Part shown: piece by piece, positions 11,096 to 23,693 of the stretch
How positions within the stretch are numbered: position 1 is the stretch's first letter
Layout of the letters: each line of letters opens with the position of its first letter
Source: Pleurostoma richardsiae
Taxonomy: Eukaryota; Ascomycota; Sordariomycetes; Calosphaeriales; Pleurostomataceae
DNA: 64,000 bases
Reading direction: 5' to 3'
NCBI GenBank assembly: GCA_030052745.1
Contig: JANBVO010000017.1
Span: 496,001-560,000 of the forward strand
The notes under the pieces: generated by a model
The model's input: only the letters and a program-made list of their open reading frames with translations
The model's database searches: none
What the model was told of the DNA's origin: nothing
Translations under genes and position numbers: made by a program

Positions 11096-14000
11096 TCACC
11101 GCTGCAGGTTCGCCATCGCCTTATCGATGTCGAACCAGTACATGCTCAGCCTCAAGCCCGCACCGCAGTATTCGCTCGAGTTGCCGGGGCACGTGAAGGA
11201 GCACTCGGAGTCGCTGACGTTGGCGCCCGGCGTCGCGCCGGTATAGCCAGCGAAGTCGAGCGCGTTGCCGCACCAGCACTCGCTGCCGTACTCGACACCG
11301 GCGTAGTTGTACATCCAGCACAGCGACAGGCACGTCTCGATGGTCATGTCCTCAGTATCGTCGGCGACGAGCTGCGGTACGATGCGGCCAGAGGAGGGCT
11401 CGCTGACGCAACCGTAGTAGGTGAAGTTGACGTTGCCCTCTGAGACTACGGGCGGCCCGGTGTAGGCGGCGGCAGGGGCAGAGGACGAAGCCGAACTAAC
11501 GGTTGAAGATGAAGAGGAGGATACTGAGGTGCTGGTCGAGGATGAGGCGAGGGATGTGGTGGTGGCCGAGGACGAGCTCGACAACGTGCTCGAAGTCGAT
11601 GTTGAAGAGGTAGCCGTTGTGCTTGTAGTGAATGCAGAGCTCAATGAAGACGCTGGAGAGGAGCTCGGAGAGACAGTCGATGAAGAAGAGGCACTCGACT
11701 GAGTCGAGGAAGTTGCTGAAGAGCTTGAAGCGGAGCTCGAGCTCGAGCTCGAGGAGGCGAGCAACGCGGCCGAGCTCGAAGAGGAAAGCGACGCAGATAG
11801 GCTCGTCACGGAGCTCGAGCTAGAGGACGTAGTGAACGTGGACGAACTGGCAAAAGACCTTGGCGTCGCAAATGTCGATAGGGAAGATGACGACGAAGAC
11901 GAAGTTGATGATGCGGACAATGAAGACGAAAGGGCCGAGGAGCTCAGGACGCTACTTGAGGAGGAGCTCGCCTGAGAAGAAGCCGAGGTTGCGTTGCTTG
12001 TCGTTGACAAAGCGGTGTAGCTGCTAGCGACTGCAGTCGACGATATGCTTGAAGAAACAGTCACAGACGAAGAGCCGCTCGTCGAGAAAGATGCTGACGT
12101 TGAGGACGAGTCCACCGTTGAAGACGAGGCGGCTGTCGAGGAAGAGACGGCAGTGGATGCAGAGACGGTGGCGGATGAGGACGCCGACGCTCCCTTCACG
12201 TACAACTGCAGTACCGACGACCCACCGCAGTACTCCAGGTCGTCGCCCTCGCAAGTCATCGAACAGTCACCCTCGTCCGTGGCATTGCTGCTAGCACGAA
12301 GAGTGTTTCCACAGTAGCCTGCATCAAAGTCAATCAAGTGGTCTAATACAGAGCACAGAAACACCAAGTCGTGCTGGAGAGGTGATGCTGGGGTACGTGG
12401 CAATTAGGCTTACATTCACGCGAGTACTCCACGCCAAAGTACGTGTATGTGTCACAGAAGGCTGCGCAGGACTCGAGGGTCATGGCGTCGTCCGCGTAGG
12501 AAGAGCTGTAGAGGGCGCGGCCATCGGTGGCCTCGGTGTAGCAGCCCACATACTGGTAGTCCCCGACGGTCTGCTTGACGGACGGGCCTGAGGGGTCGGT
12601 CAAGGTGCCGTTCTTGGCGTACACGTTGAGCCTGTCGCTACCGCCGCAAAGCTCGGTGCTGTTATCTAAGAGAAGAATCTTGTTAGCATCGTTGCCACCG
12701 ACGTTAGGCAGCGGAGGCTCAGCAGCAACTTACCATTACAGGGCATGTTGCAGTCTGTGGCATTCGTCAAGGTTGATCCGGTGCCGAAGGTGTTAGCACA
12801 CCAACACTACACGATATCCGTTAGCATCACATCACGCTCAGGACTATGGTTCACAATAGCAGCACTCACCTCTCCTCCATACTCCAGGCCGACGTAGCTG
12901 TACTGGGAGCAAGCCTCGATACACGAAGCAACCGTCTCGTTGTCCGTGGAAACTAGGTTCTTCAGTGCCCTGCCAGACGTGGCTTCGGTGTAGCATCCCA
13001 AGCTGACGAATCCGTCCACGCCTGGGTTTATGACTGCTGCGCTTCCGCTTCCAGTATCGCCGTCGCCGCCACCTGAGCCGTCGTCGCCGCTGGCATCCGG
13101 GTCCGCAAACAGGGAGATGAAGGCGCCTCCAGCGTCGTCCCCGACGCCGTTGCCGCCGCAGACCTCGTTGATATCGCCCGAGCACGCGTAGTTGCAGTCA
13201 TCCTCGTCGACCTCAAGCGTCGGGATGTCCGGACCCGCCCAGCACTCGCGCTGGTACTGCGTTCCACAGTACTTGTAGCCCCCGGCGGCGCACGCAGCGA
13301 TGCACATGGCGTTGGTGTTGCTGTCGTTGCCGTATAGCTGGGTCGAGAGCTGGCGGCCCGGGTTGTTCTCTTTGAAGCAGCCGACGTAGCGGTATTGACC
13401 GAGACCGTCCGCGCGGAGCGGTGGGGCCTGCTCGGAGACAGCCTCGCAGGAGAACTGGATATACTGCTTGCCCCAGTCCGGGTCGTTGAGATTCATGGTC
13501 CACTGCGCGCTGCCCCAATAGGGGTCCGTGTTCCACTGCTCCTTAGGTACCGAGCAGTACAGCGTCGCCGTCGCGCTCTCACCGGGGCCGAGGGACGTGC
13601 CCTCCGCGAGGTCAACTTGGTTGTTGGCGCCGATGATTCCGCTGACGCCAAAGGGCGGCTTCGACACGGTTACGGAAAGCGCCACGGCGCCGTCGCCGCC
13701 GGCGTTGGTTAAGCGGAGCTTGAGCGACCGCGTGGTGTTCTCGGTGACGTTGCCGAAGGTGAAGTTCTTGCCGTTCTCGTACGTCACCCATCCCGTGCCG
13801 TCCGTCGTCTGGAACTCGAGCAGGGCAACCGGGGCAGGGCCGGAGGATGCAGAGATGGAAAGTGTCTTATCACCGCCATCGGTGCTGATAACGAGATACG
13901 CGGAGTAGTTCCCGCTGGCCGTGGGGTTGAAGTTGACAGAGACGGTGGCGCCTCCGTTGGCTGCAATCGTGGACGGTAGGCCAGAGAAGCTGAAGGGTCC

Positions 14001-16299
14001 TACTTGCGTCCCGTTGCCGGTGGCATTCGCAGTCACAAAGGGACCGGTCGCGCTGCTCTCGGAATACTGAATACCTGAAACGGTCAAGAGAGAGTTTCCC
14101 TCATTTGAGAAGATGACGGACTGCGTGACACCACTCGGGTTGTCCCCAGTGACGATCTCGTCGAACGTCAGCGTCGACGGGCTGATAGAGAACAGCGGAT
14201 TCTCGCTCTGGCCCGTACCAGTCAGGCTGACTGGGGAGTTGGTGCTGTAGCCGGACTCGCTGTTGGTCGTGGCAACCATAACACTCGCAGTGACCAGACC
14301 AACCTCAGTCGGCTCGAAGGAGGCCTGGAAGGTGAAGCTTGCGCCAGCTGCGACTGTCAAGGGCGTGGTTGGAAGGCCGGAGATGGCGAAGTCTGTCGAG
14401 TTGAGGCTGATGGATGACACGGTCACTCCGATCTTAGCTGTGCATGTTACGGTCTTTGTCGTAGCTGCGGCACCAATGTCGGCAGTACCGAAGCTGATCG
14501 GGGACGAGCAGTTGACCGGCGACGTCGTCGGCGCACCGAAGCCGTAAACATACCCCTGAGTCGTTCCCAGATACACGATTCCGTCGCCGAAAACGGGTCG
14601 AGTGAACTTGGTTATTCCCGAAACGCTGAAAGACTTGACCAGCGTCATTAACCCGTCCTCCGGCACGGCGTTGTAGATGCGCAGGCCAGGGTCGCGGACA
14701 TCGCTGACCCAGACAAGACCAGTTCCCTCCTGGCCATTCAAGGAAGTAACCGTGCCGTGTCCTACGCCGAGAATAGCCGCGTTACTCGTCGGGTTGTCTG
14801 CTACCTTGGTGAAGGACGGCACCCCGTTGTCGCACGAAAACTTGAAGACGTGGCTCGGGTAGTTGATGACTGCTCTCCGTTAGCTAACACGACCACAGAC
14901 ACCGGACCTGCTCTTCATTCTGCAGGCACGCATGGTCGACCTACCGTTGATGTAGACGTAGCCCCCTTCCAGCGGATACACACCGGCGCCGGCGTAGACC
15001 GAGTTCTCGTTCTGGTAGACAGTGATAGCGTCGTCGCCACTGTCGTCGCCGTTCCGGTATCCGCCGAGATCGTCGAGGTTCAGCCAATACGTCTTGCCAG
15101 ACTTTCCCGTGACGACCCCGATACGACTTACATCGCCGCAAGAGAACTCACTCGGCAGGATCTCGAGGGGGCTCGTGCCAAGGTCCTTGTCGGCACCATC
15201 GAGGGCCTGCTTTTCGTACGGCATGAAGAAATCAACGATTGTGAGAGAGCCATCATCGTTGATAGTCATGTGCACGGCGGCCTCCTCGAGGGACGTCGGC
15301 GGGTTGCGGCCGGCGACAGGCACGTCGGAAAGCTGGGAGGCGTACCCGTTACCGGTCGCGAAGAACATGGAGCCCGCGTCATCCGAAGCGAGACCTCCTC
15401 CCGACATCCACACGCCACCACCGGGCGTCGTGTTCGGGACACCGTCGCCCTCCGTTGCCCAGTGCTCCACGATGGCTCCCGTTGTCTTGTCCCAGCCCAT
15501 GATCCAGCCAGTGAAGTTGTATTGGACGCAGTGCGAGGCGAAGCCGGCGTAGATGTACTGGCCGGAGTGGAGAAGAGCCGGTCGCTGGTGGTGGATGCCT
15601 CCAGTGAACATCCGGACGGGGTTGTTCCTCGCTAACGTCCCTTCCAGGTTGACGGGGAAGTTTTCTCTCTCGGTCAGGTCGTTGACATCGAGGGCGTGAA
15701 AGTAGTATCTCCCATTATCCCTACCCTGCGCGGCGGTTCCGCCATCCTGGTTCAGGTACGTCTTCGCCGTCAGGTACAGCGTGTCCGTGTCGGGATCAAT
15801 GACGCCAGTAGAGGTGACTCCCACCGTGGGGTTGATGTCGACGCAGCCGTCGAGGTCGGCGGTCAGGAAGGGGATATGCAGGTTCCGGGAGGCGACGATC
15901 TCCCCGGTCTTGGCATTGAGCTTGTACACATTGTTCTGCGTGGTCGCAAAGTAGACGTACTGCACGCCGTCGCTGGGCGTGTACACCAGGGGCTGCGAGT
16001 AGATCTGTTCCGCTGCGCCGATGTAGTCGCCCGGCAGCGCAGTCTGGAAGAGCTGCGCAAACTCATCGCTTGCCACCACCGAAGGGTCCATGTTATGGTT
16101 CCTGCATTTGGGATCTGTCAGTTCTGCCAGCGCTCCGCGAGCTCCAGCCGCAGGAAAGCCCTCGGACTCACGTCTGGTACCCGGCGCGGGAGTTGTCACC
16201 ACCCCAGGTGATGGTGTCAGTGTCCGCCAGCGAGTTGGCCACGCCGGCGAACATCGACACCACGGCCGCAGCCAGGGCAAGCGCCGCCATTCTGGACAT
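11096..16299 (-). CDS. Secreted quinoprotein-like / Ig-like / four-WSC mosaic protein
   Basis: Six exons on the minus strand (16299-16172, 16101-14945, 14869-12870, 12806-12734, 12665-12414, 12318-11096) total 4833 nt, 1610 aa; the frame closes at all junctions. Residues 1 to about 24 are a signal peptide (start ATG 16299). Residues about 25-540 form a quinoprotein-like repeat region with strands such as VYFATTQNNVYKLNAKTG and TYWLNLDD. Residues about 548-920 are two or three Ig-like beta modules of the HYDIN/ASPM 'choice-of-anchor' type, with the recurring FxPTExG / FNPTASG turn. Four WSC domains follow (about 922-1017, 1049-1130, 1140-1245, 1487-1600); each starts with a YxGCxxE or GCYTEATxGRAL motif and carries paired Cys. 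A Ser-rich linker (about 1247-1480) separates WSC3 from WSC4. WSC domains bind carbohydrate or act as wall sensors. No transmembrane or GPI tail is seen, so a secreted, wall-associated protein is likely. Enzyme activity is unproven. Confidence 0.88.
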
Positions 16300-19200
16300 T
16301 GTTGATGCCGTGATGCGACACGGCGAACGAGCGTGAGTGTCCGTGGACTGGAACAACAGAAGATCTGGCCCGCCCCTGCAAGGGCTGGCAGGCGCCGATC
16401 TGATAAAGCTGTCCAGCCCATCCTCGCCATCCCCTCCGACCGGGATGGGGCGGATCGCGGCAGCAGGCCATAACGTCACTCTCGCCCGGTGCACTTGGCC
16501 CCAAGGCCCCAAGGAACACGAGCCCCGCTGTCTAGCATGCGAACCCTTGCAGGCCGCGATAACACGGGCTGTTGTCGCAGGTGTCACTGCCAGCGGGCCT
16601 TAGCCCAAGTCAATAGCTCCGGACGCCGTTGAGGACAGAGAAAAAACCATCATTTTCCAACGGCTCCGCCGCCACGGCGCCAATGCAGGTGGGCCTTGCT
16701 TGGCACGGAAGGCGCACCGGGGATTCGCAGGGGTGCTGTCGATCAGGGCTGTATTGGGAAGCTCTGGTGGCAGATGCTCTGATGTTCTGGTGCTCTGCTG
16801 TAGTAAAAAGGGGGGGCCGAGGCGGCCATCTGTGCGTATGTACGGAAATACGGGAGGTTGAGGATGCATGTCTTTACAGAAGTTGAAGCCTGAAGGGCCA
16901 ATCTGCAGGCGCTCGAGCCCTTGAGAACACACCGGGTGTCTCATTTCGAATTGTTCACGGCCCAATCGCTACAGAGAACCATTGACACAGACTGCTCCGT
17001 CTTCGGTGCGCACTGCACTGCACTGCACACGGCACACGCACAAACTCAGACGCCCCAGCGTGCCCAGCATTAATCTCGCTAGACTAGCTGGTGGAGGGAG
17101 CCATGACACGCGTCCTCCACCATGGACCGGCTTGAACGGATTCTCGGGACAGTCTAAAGGCGCACGCGCGCATCACGATTTGTCTACCCACGGCCAGCAA
17201 TGATGAAAAGCGCAGGTCAGTAACAGCCAGTAGAGAAGAAGAGACCCAACGTAAAGTCTTTGGGCTAGATGGGTAAGCTTGTCTAGCGGGTCGATGGTGG
17301 CCGCGGATCTCTCCTGTCTAGGATATTTTTATCCCGCAGCGGTCGACGTAAGACGGCGAGACACGGGAACGCTGTGCTGCGTAGGATTCGACAGGAACCT
17401 TCTGTCCAGCAGCGCCCAAATTTCCGCCTCGTCCCACGAGCGGCCAGCAGGCAATGGCAGTCGTCGAGCGAAAGGAGAGAACATAGGGCAGAACAGGGGG
17501 GCCGAGGGGCCTCGCACCACGCCATGTGGAGGAAGCAAGAAACCGCGGTCGTGCTTCGCTTTGTGCCCCTATTATTAGCCTCGCTGACCCTAGAGCTAAT
17601 AACAACTAGTCTAGATCCAGGGCAGCTGGGTGTCCATTGTCCTCAGCTGTGCCCACGTGTTTCTCCTCACAGTGGACCGCAACGGCAAAGTCGGAAGCGG
17701 AGGCCTGTCTCCACGCCGTGGCTTGGCCCGAAACGCCGAGGGGAACACCGGACAGGACGCGGCTGTCGGTGCCGAGGACGTCGTTCTGTATGTCGTTCGA
17801 CGGTCCTGGCGCTCAGCCATCCATAGTGAGCCATGATTTCCTGACATAGGAGGACGCTCGCTCTCCTCCATGCAAAGTCGGGAACCACGGGGATGGGGAA
17901 CACGACACTGATGTTGTACCGGGCCGTGGTGCAAGAATGCTCTTCATGCAATATTATCTGTCGCAGTCCAATTTCTTGGACGACAGAACCCTGTTGGGTT
18001 AGATCTAGCTGATACCTGAACGCGCTCTCCGCATAACCCGTGTCGCGCCATCAGCCCCTCTATGCGAGTCGTAAACGCCTCGTTGTCACCAGCAGCCTGT
18101 CATTCGTCCAGCTCAGACGCAGTAGCAAAGCTCATTCATTCATATATCATTATGTGCGCGGGGAGCACGGCTCAACATGTACTCCCCCGGCGCCCTAGTT
18201 CCGATCACCTCGTGTAAGGAATCGGCGACAAGCCAGTTCTTTTCGACAGTGCCTGTGATTAGAACACCGGCTGACTGGACCCTGTCAATGGCGCAGCAGC
18301 AGGGGACAATGGGGTATGATCATGCTCACCGCAGACAAAGAACCAGAGCATTCTGTCTTCGAATCCCACGTCGCTCCCGTAGAGCTTTCAATTGAATCAT
18401 ACGCATCAGAATCCCATTGTCAAACAAGAGTCCTCAATTGGCAGTCTCTTTCAGCCTTCAGGCCTCTCTCTCTTCAAGTATCTCCCGTGCCACATATCAT
18501 ACGATTAGCCTTGATCGGAACACACCACAAGAGCCACGACCCCTACCTAATACACCATTATTATCATGACAATGTGCGTCGTTCCGGACTTGACAATCAC
18601 AAAGCAGCCGCTATGTCATGTCGACGTATGAGAGGCAAGATGCCTAAGAATGTCTGGCACGCTCTATGTCCCCGATGACCTGCGGCGTAATTATAGCATA
18701 TTAGATCGCCGTCGAAGAACGCTGGCAAGAACACCGTTTGATGGAGCACCGAACTGAATTTCAAGTATCTCAGTACATTCGTCTCCGTAGTCGACGTACA
18801 CGAATTTACTTTCTAGCATATCTGAACGTCGGTCTAAAGCTCCGTATAGCAGCTCGTTAACCCAAGCATCGGCGTAACATCACGACAGGGCAGGACCTGA
18901 AACTCGCCATCAAGGCAGTCGTGACAGCTCGCGCACAGCCAATATGCACCAGCTTAGCCACCTCGTATGGGGACTCTTTTACCACACAACAAAGCCATAG
19001 ATGCTGCTCTCTATACCGGAGTGCAGTGATGGATATCCGTCATGTTTCGGGCTATTAGTGCTGGTTGTCAAGCTGGGGGTCTAATTACCTCGAGTAGGCT
19101 TAACAATTGACAGAGTTCCAAGAATTGCTCCTCTTAACTAGGTAAAGATAATGTGTAGACGCTCTAATCCTTTATTTACAGACACGTAATGTGCTGCCGT

Positions 19201-19628
19201 TGGGGCATCTTCAGTTAAGCATCTCAGGACGTGCCAATACCGTTTTAAGGAGTATAAACAACGTCTTAAGCATGAGGCTGGGATCTCTCTGGTGTAGTCT
19301 ATGTGAAAAGAACCTCGTGAGGCATTGGTAAGATAACGAATATTGAGCAGGAGTGTAGCTGAGAGATCCATAACCACGATTCTTGAACGATATATTCAGA
19401 GCTTTGTGTGCTGAATACCTTATGCGTGCATCTCACAGTTGCCTTTAGTTCCAATAAGCTCCACCAGAAATCTACGCTCAGGGGGTATTCCCCCTATTCA
19501 ATACGAGCAACCAATCCCTTATAATCATGCTCTACCCACGGCTTCAGCGGCGCAGTCCCTTCCTCTAGCCAAAGAGCGGCATCCAGCATGACACCCATTT
19601 CTAGAGCGCTCTTCTGCAGTCTATCAAC
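16300..19628. other. Long intergenic stretch (3.3 kb)
   Basis: Contains the promoter of the WSC mosaic gene and, from about 17.9 kb on, more AT-rich sequence. The GC-rich part (17.3-17.9 kb) has overlapping chance frames on both strands, such as 17374-17826, with no family resemblance. No RNA gene, transposon or repeat was recognised. Confidence 0.45.
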
Positions 19629-20214
19629 TCAGGGGAGCTTTTCACTATGATCCAAGAGCAACTTCCATCGATTCTCCATGGAGTCCATCGGAATCTCGTT
19701 GAGATAGCTAGTGATGGACTCCACGGTTTCCACCCCACGATCCGGGCGCATAACTGCATATGTTTCAATGTATGATACAGGATGTAAAGACAAAGTTAGA
19801 ACAGAGTCAGCACCTACTGCGGACGAAGAACCACAAGTCTCTATACTGAGGAGTCTCAAGGACACGAGATATGTCCTGCTCATTGTCCTGGCTGTCCTGT
19901 GATAGTCCATCTTCCGCTAACTGCTTGAGACGCGTTCTGGAGTGTTGGTCGGTTATATCGTATACCCCATTGCGGTCAGCCCAGACAACTAACGCAACAA
20001 TTCCAAAGCCATCGAAACTGGATGCCATGATAGCCTTGGCCTTGAAAGCTTCCAGAGTGCCCCTGCAATCTTCGTGTGGCGCACGGCCCGTTACGAGCCC
20101 CAAGGCAGTGAGAACCTTCTCGCATGCCTTCACGGTCTCGGCAGGAGAAGGAACCTTGGGTTCCGTGGGCTTTGTAGGTTGAGTGACGGTCCGAAACTTA
20201 GAGTGCTCTTCCAT
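19629..20214 (-). CDS. Small hypothetical protein
   Basis: I do not recognise this family. Two exons, 20214-19818 and 19753-19629, joined by a 64-nt intron (GTAGGT donor, ATGCAG acceptor), give 173 aa with the frame closed. The N-terminus is Pro/Thr/Lys-rich (about residues 8-24). A compact region follows, with ETVKACEKVLTALGLV (probable helix) and FDGFGIVALVVWADRNGVYDI (probable buried strand). The second exon carries a helix-rich tail. There is no signal peptide or membrane helix, so a soluble intracellular protein is expected. Support comes from the clean splice and the continuous sense of the translation. It lies alone in an AT-richer stretch upstream of the OPT transporter gene's 3' end. 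Confidence 0.6.
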
Positions 20215-21002
20215 GGTGGGCCAGATTTAGCCTGTGGTAGAAAGTCTGGCCTTCCAATGGAGAGTGACAGGTATTCTGTGCCTTTTGTAGCTGGCAAGCT
20301 GCCGCTGCTGTTCAATCTTGTCGCAAATGACGATGATTCAGCGAAGCAACAACAAACAGCATGATTCAGAAGCAACTGAACAAAGCCTCGAATGATCTAA
20401 TCCCTGGAACGGTTGCCCGTAATTCCGATGAAAATGAACGTTTGTAGAAGGTTCTTAACTTGTAGGCCCGCCCGGTTAAGACCCATCGCATGCGGTGTCG
20501 CCAGAAATATATTTACTACTCGTACAACTCATGCACTAACGAGCATTGGAGCTGTTGACATTGAGAGTCGGGGCAATGCAGCTTTCCACGGTCGGATTCT
20601 TTGCCAGACCGCTCAGACCTTGAAATTGTCGTCTGACAAGCTTGAAATGTGGCCTGCTTGTTGTGGCTCTATCCCATTGGGCTTGTTAGGATTCTAACGG
20701 GGCCAGATGGACACGTCGCAAGCTGACTCTGTCAGGAAGCATTACCTGGCAGCTCATCAGTTACGCTCCCGACAATTCTGATAATAACTTTGAGACCCCA
20801 TTAAAGAAGAAGAGCTCACAGCAGACGAAGCGGTGAGCCAGGTAACAATGTGTTGCAGCTGGTGACTGAATTTTTGTAGCTGCTTATTTTACTACTCCGT
20901 CACCTACAACTAACTAATCCTGCATTCGCAGCCAGAACAACAACGCGACTGCTCTAGAATACCACTTGCACACTACCACGTCTCCTTTAGAATCACTAGA
21001 AG
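20215..21002. other. Intergenic stretch
   Basis: Between the small hypothetical gene (its promoter side) and the 3' end of the OPT gene. Only short frames are present and nothing is supported. Confidence 0.5.
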
Positions 21003-23693
21003 CTACGCGTCGCTTGGAAGCCCGAAGCACCGCTCGGTGCTATCCGCATTGTTTCCCCACCAGTTTGGCATTGACACGATCTTGCCAGCACCAAAGCAGA
21101 GGAAGATGAGCAACATGTTGAAGTTGAAGCCGGCATCGAAGGCTGCCGCAAGGATATAGTTCCAACGCGCCCACAGTTCGTACCGATATCTATATGACCA
21201 GAACATTACGACAAGACCACCTAAAAAGCTCGAGGTGAAGCCGGTGCTGATGTTGCCGTAGAAGGTCGACATGGTTGAGAAGAAGATGGTCGTGTTCCAC
21301 AGGTGGAACTTTGCGCGTGGGAAGAGCCTGTGCAGCGTGTAGATAATGAGAGGCGCGCCGGCACCGACCAGGAAGCCGTAAGGGATCGGTTTATATATCT
21401 CCTCCCGGAAGAGGCGCTTTGGCCCCTATAGCGGAAGTCAGCCACCGTGCAGGCGCTTGGAAAGGAGATTGTGTGCCTCACTATGAGAACATATTGGACA
21501 CCGAGGGCCAAATACGAAGCGAGGCTTTGGCCGGTCCATTGATGGGTAGGGTCCTCTTCTGCGCCAGAGAGGTACTGGCTCTTTGTGTCCAGGACCCATC
21601 TGATGACAGCGTAGTCAATGGGAACGCCAATGAAGGAGCCGAAGAGCTGGGAGAAGAAGACATCTCGAGGAGGGATGTGCATGTAGTGCCCGATCTTCAT
21701 ATCCTGAAGCATCAGCTGCGCCCTGTACCAAGCATCTCCCGCTATAGCGCCGTAGGTTGAGGCGCCACAGGGGTTCTTGTGCCCGGAGACCGCGTTTACC
21801 ATGAGTCCGTACAAGAGCTCGTTGGTTGTTCCAATGGGCTAGTCACGTAAGCAATTCGGATTTCAATGCTCGGCCAACGAGCGGATTTGAGCTCACCAGT
21901 TGGAAGTTTGAGAGCGAGTAAAGCCAGCCGAGCGGCAAAATTAGGAGTGCGCCGCTGGCGATGGCCACAAAGTACGTGAATACTGGCATGAAAAGGACGC
22001 CCTTGGCAATGATGACCACCATTGTGGTAAAGGATGCCAAGAACACTGCCATGAACCACCATAGGGGAACGTCCTCATACGCCCTCTGTAAAATGTTGAG
22101 CTGGTCGCCGTACTGCTCAGCAATAGTCCCCGAACTCTTGCTCCGTCGCCGCTCGATCATCTTATCGAAGGCCGACTTGACTTGCGAATATCCGAAGACA
22201 ATCATCCAGACCAGAGCCGATGTGTAGGATGCGTAGCTGAAGAACATACCCCATAGGAACTGGGTGCCCATGTAGACAGGACCGTCCTTGTAGAAAGCAG
22301 TCTCGTTGAAGCTCATGTCATCGGTCATCAGGTTAGTGATCGGGTAAGCCGTTCCGTTTGCTTCGATTAGTTAGCATCCCCGTGCTGGGAAAGGGCCTGG
22401 AAGGGGCCTAACCGAGGTAGAGGCGATTCGACATCAGGTGGTGATGCCAATGGCCCAGTTTTCCCCATTTGGCTGCTGGGAGCAAGACCCAGCAGTTGAA
22501 GGCGAAAGCTAGGAATAATATAACCTGGGTCCACCATGGGGTCAGGAATAGGCTAGGAACGGCGCTGATCGAGGACCAGTTGAAGGAGAAATTCAAGAAG
22601 GCCATTCCTCCAAAACCAGCTCCCATGAAACTGATTACGGAGTTGTGGGGCGCGACCCAGCAGAGAAAGGACATCGAGCCGAGCATCGGGAAGGCGTACT
22701 CGGGCAGAAACTGCCACAGGATCACTGCCAGCAAGACGAGAAAGAAGACTCTCAGCTGCTTGCGTGACAATCTAGTAGGGTTCTCTCTGCTCCTCCTTTG
22801 GGTCTCGAACAGCGCTGTTTGGCAGATCCTGGACATGGTGTCAGCCGTAGCCTCTGCTAAGCTTAGACCTTGGTAAGAAGAGGGGCAATAGTACGCTTGG
22901 AACCTGTACAAGAGCGTGTCAGAAGGCCGTAGTATATCAGGCGTACCGAATTGCGTTCTCACCATGGATACTGTGGATCAGGGATGAGGAACTGTCTGGC
23001 GAGCGCGGCATACGAGTAGCCGATCCAGACAATGGCCCACATGAAGAAGATGGCAACCGCTGGGTTGACTCTCTCACCAAAGTAGAGCTCTGACATGGCA
23101 ATTGGGGTATATCCCAGGTTGTATGTCGCCCCGGAGGCAGCAGATATTGTGATGAGCACGTGTTCCTTCGTGCTGAACGGGCCAGGGTTGAGGTTGAATC
23201 CCGAGCCCGTGAAGGGCAACCTGACTTGCCAAGCTGGCAGGGCCTTGGCAAGCCAGACACCCACGTAGTTAGACGCGATCTGGACGAAGAAGACTGAGTA
23301 TGGCGCGTAGGTGGTGCGGAAGTGGCTCATCTGGGAGAGGAAGGCCCCCGGAGCGATGAGCAGGATGCACAGCAGGAAGTATCGGAACGTGATGGTCGAA
23401 GCCGTTGTGTCGTCGGTGAAGCTCACGACTTTTCGGACGTACGCAGGGATCTCCCTGACGCGAGGGTCGTCCTCCGCCACCACCTCCTCATTCCCATCTT
23501 GTCCGATCGTGTAGGTGTTTGCCGATGTCTCCGCAGACGGGTTGGCCGGCAAAGGCGACGACTTCGACGATGTATCAGCGTCGCCCTGGGCGTTGGCCGG
23601 AGAGATAACGTTCTCGACACGCTTCTCATCAAGAGCGAGGGAGCCTCTCTCCTGCCTCACCTGATCAAACTCCTGCTTCGGAGGAATCGCCAT
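21003..23693 (-). CDS. OPT-family oligopeptide transporter
   Basis: Proton-coupled importer of small peptides or related compounds (OPT superfamily, peptide-transport clade). Five exons (23693-22963, 22903-22413, 22360-21897, 21838-21482, 21425-21003) give 821 aa, with the frame closed across four introns of 52-59 nt. Family hallmarks: GFNLNPGPFSTKEHVLITI in the second loop, YTPIAMSELYFGERVNP, SFNWSSISAVPSLFLTPWW, KIGHYMHIPPR, and HLWNTTIFFSTMSTFYGN near the C-terminus. The N-terminal about 110 residues are hydrophilic and cytosolic. The start is the ATG at 23693; an upstream in-frame GTG at 23726 is unlikely. Length and motifs indicate an intact transporter. The substrate could be tetra/pentapeptides or glutathione; the sequence does not decide. 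Confidence 0.95.

Noticed and set aside
14757-15635. 292-codon plus-strand frame
   Set aside because: Antisense shadow of the WSC mosaic gene's quinoprotein-like region, caused by its codon bias.
17374-17826. 150-codon plus-strand frame in a long intergenic stretch
   Set aside because: Several similar-length frames overlap here on both strands; none resembles a protein family.
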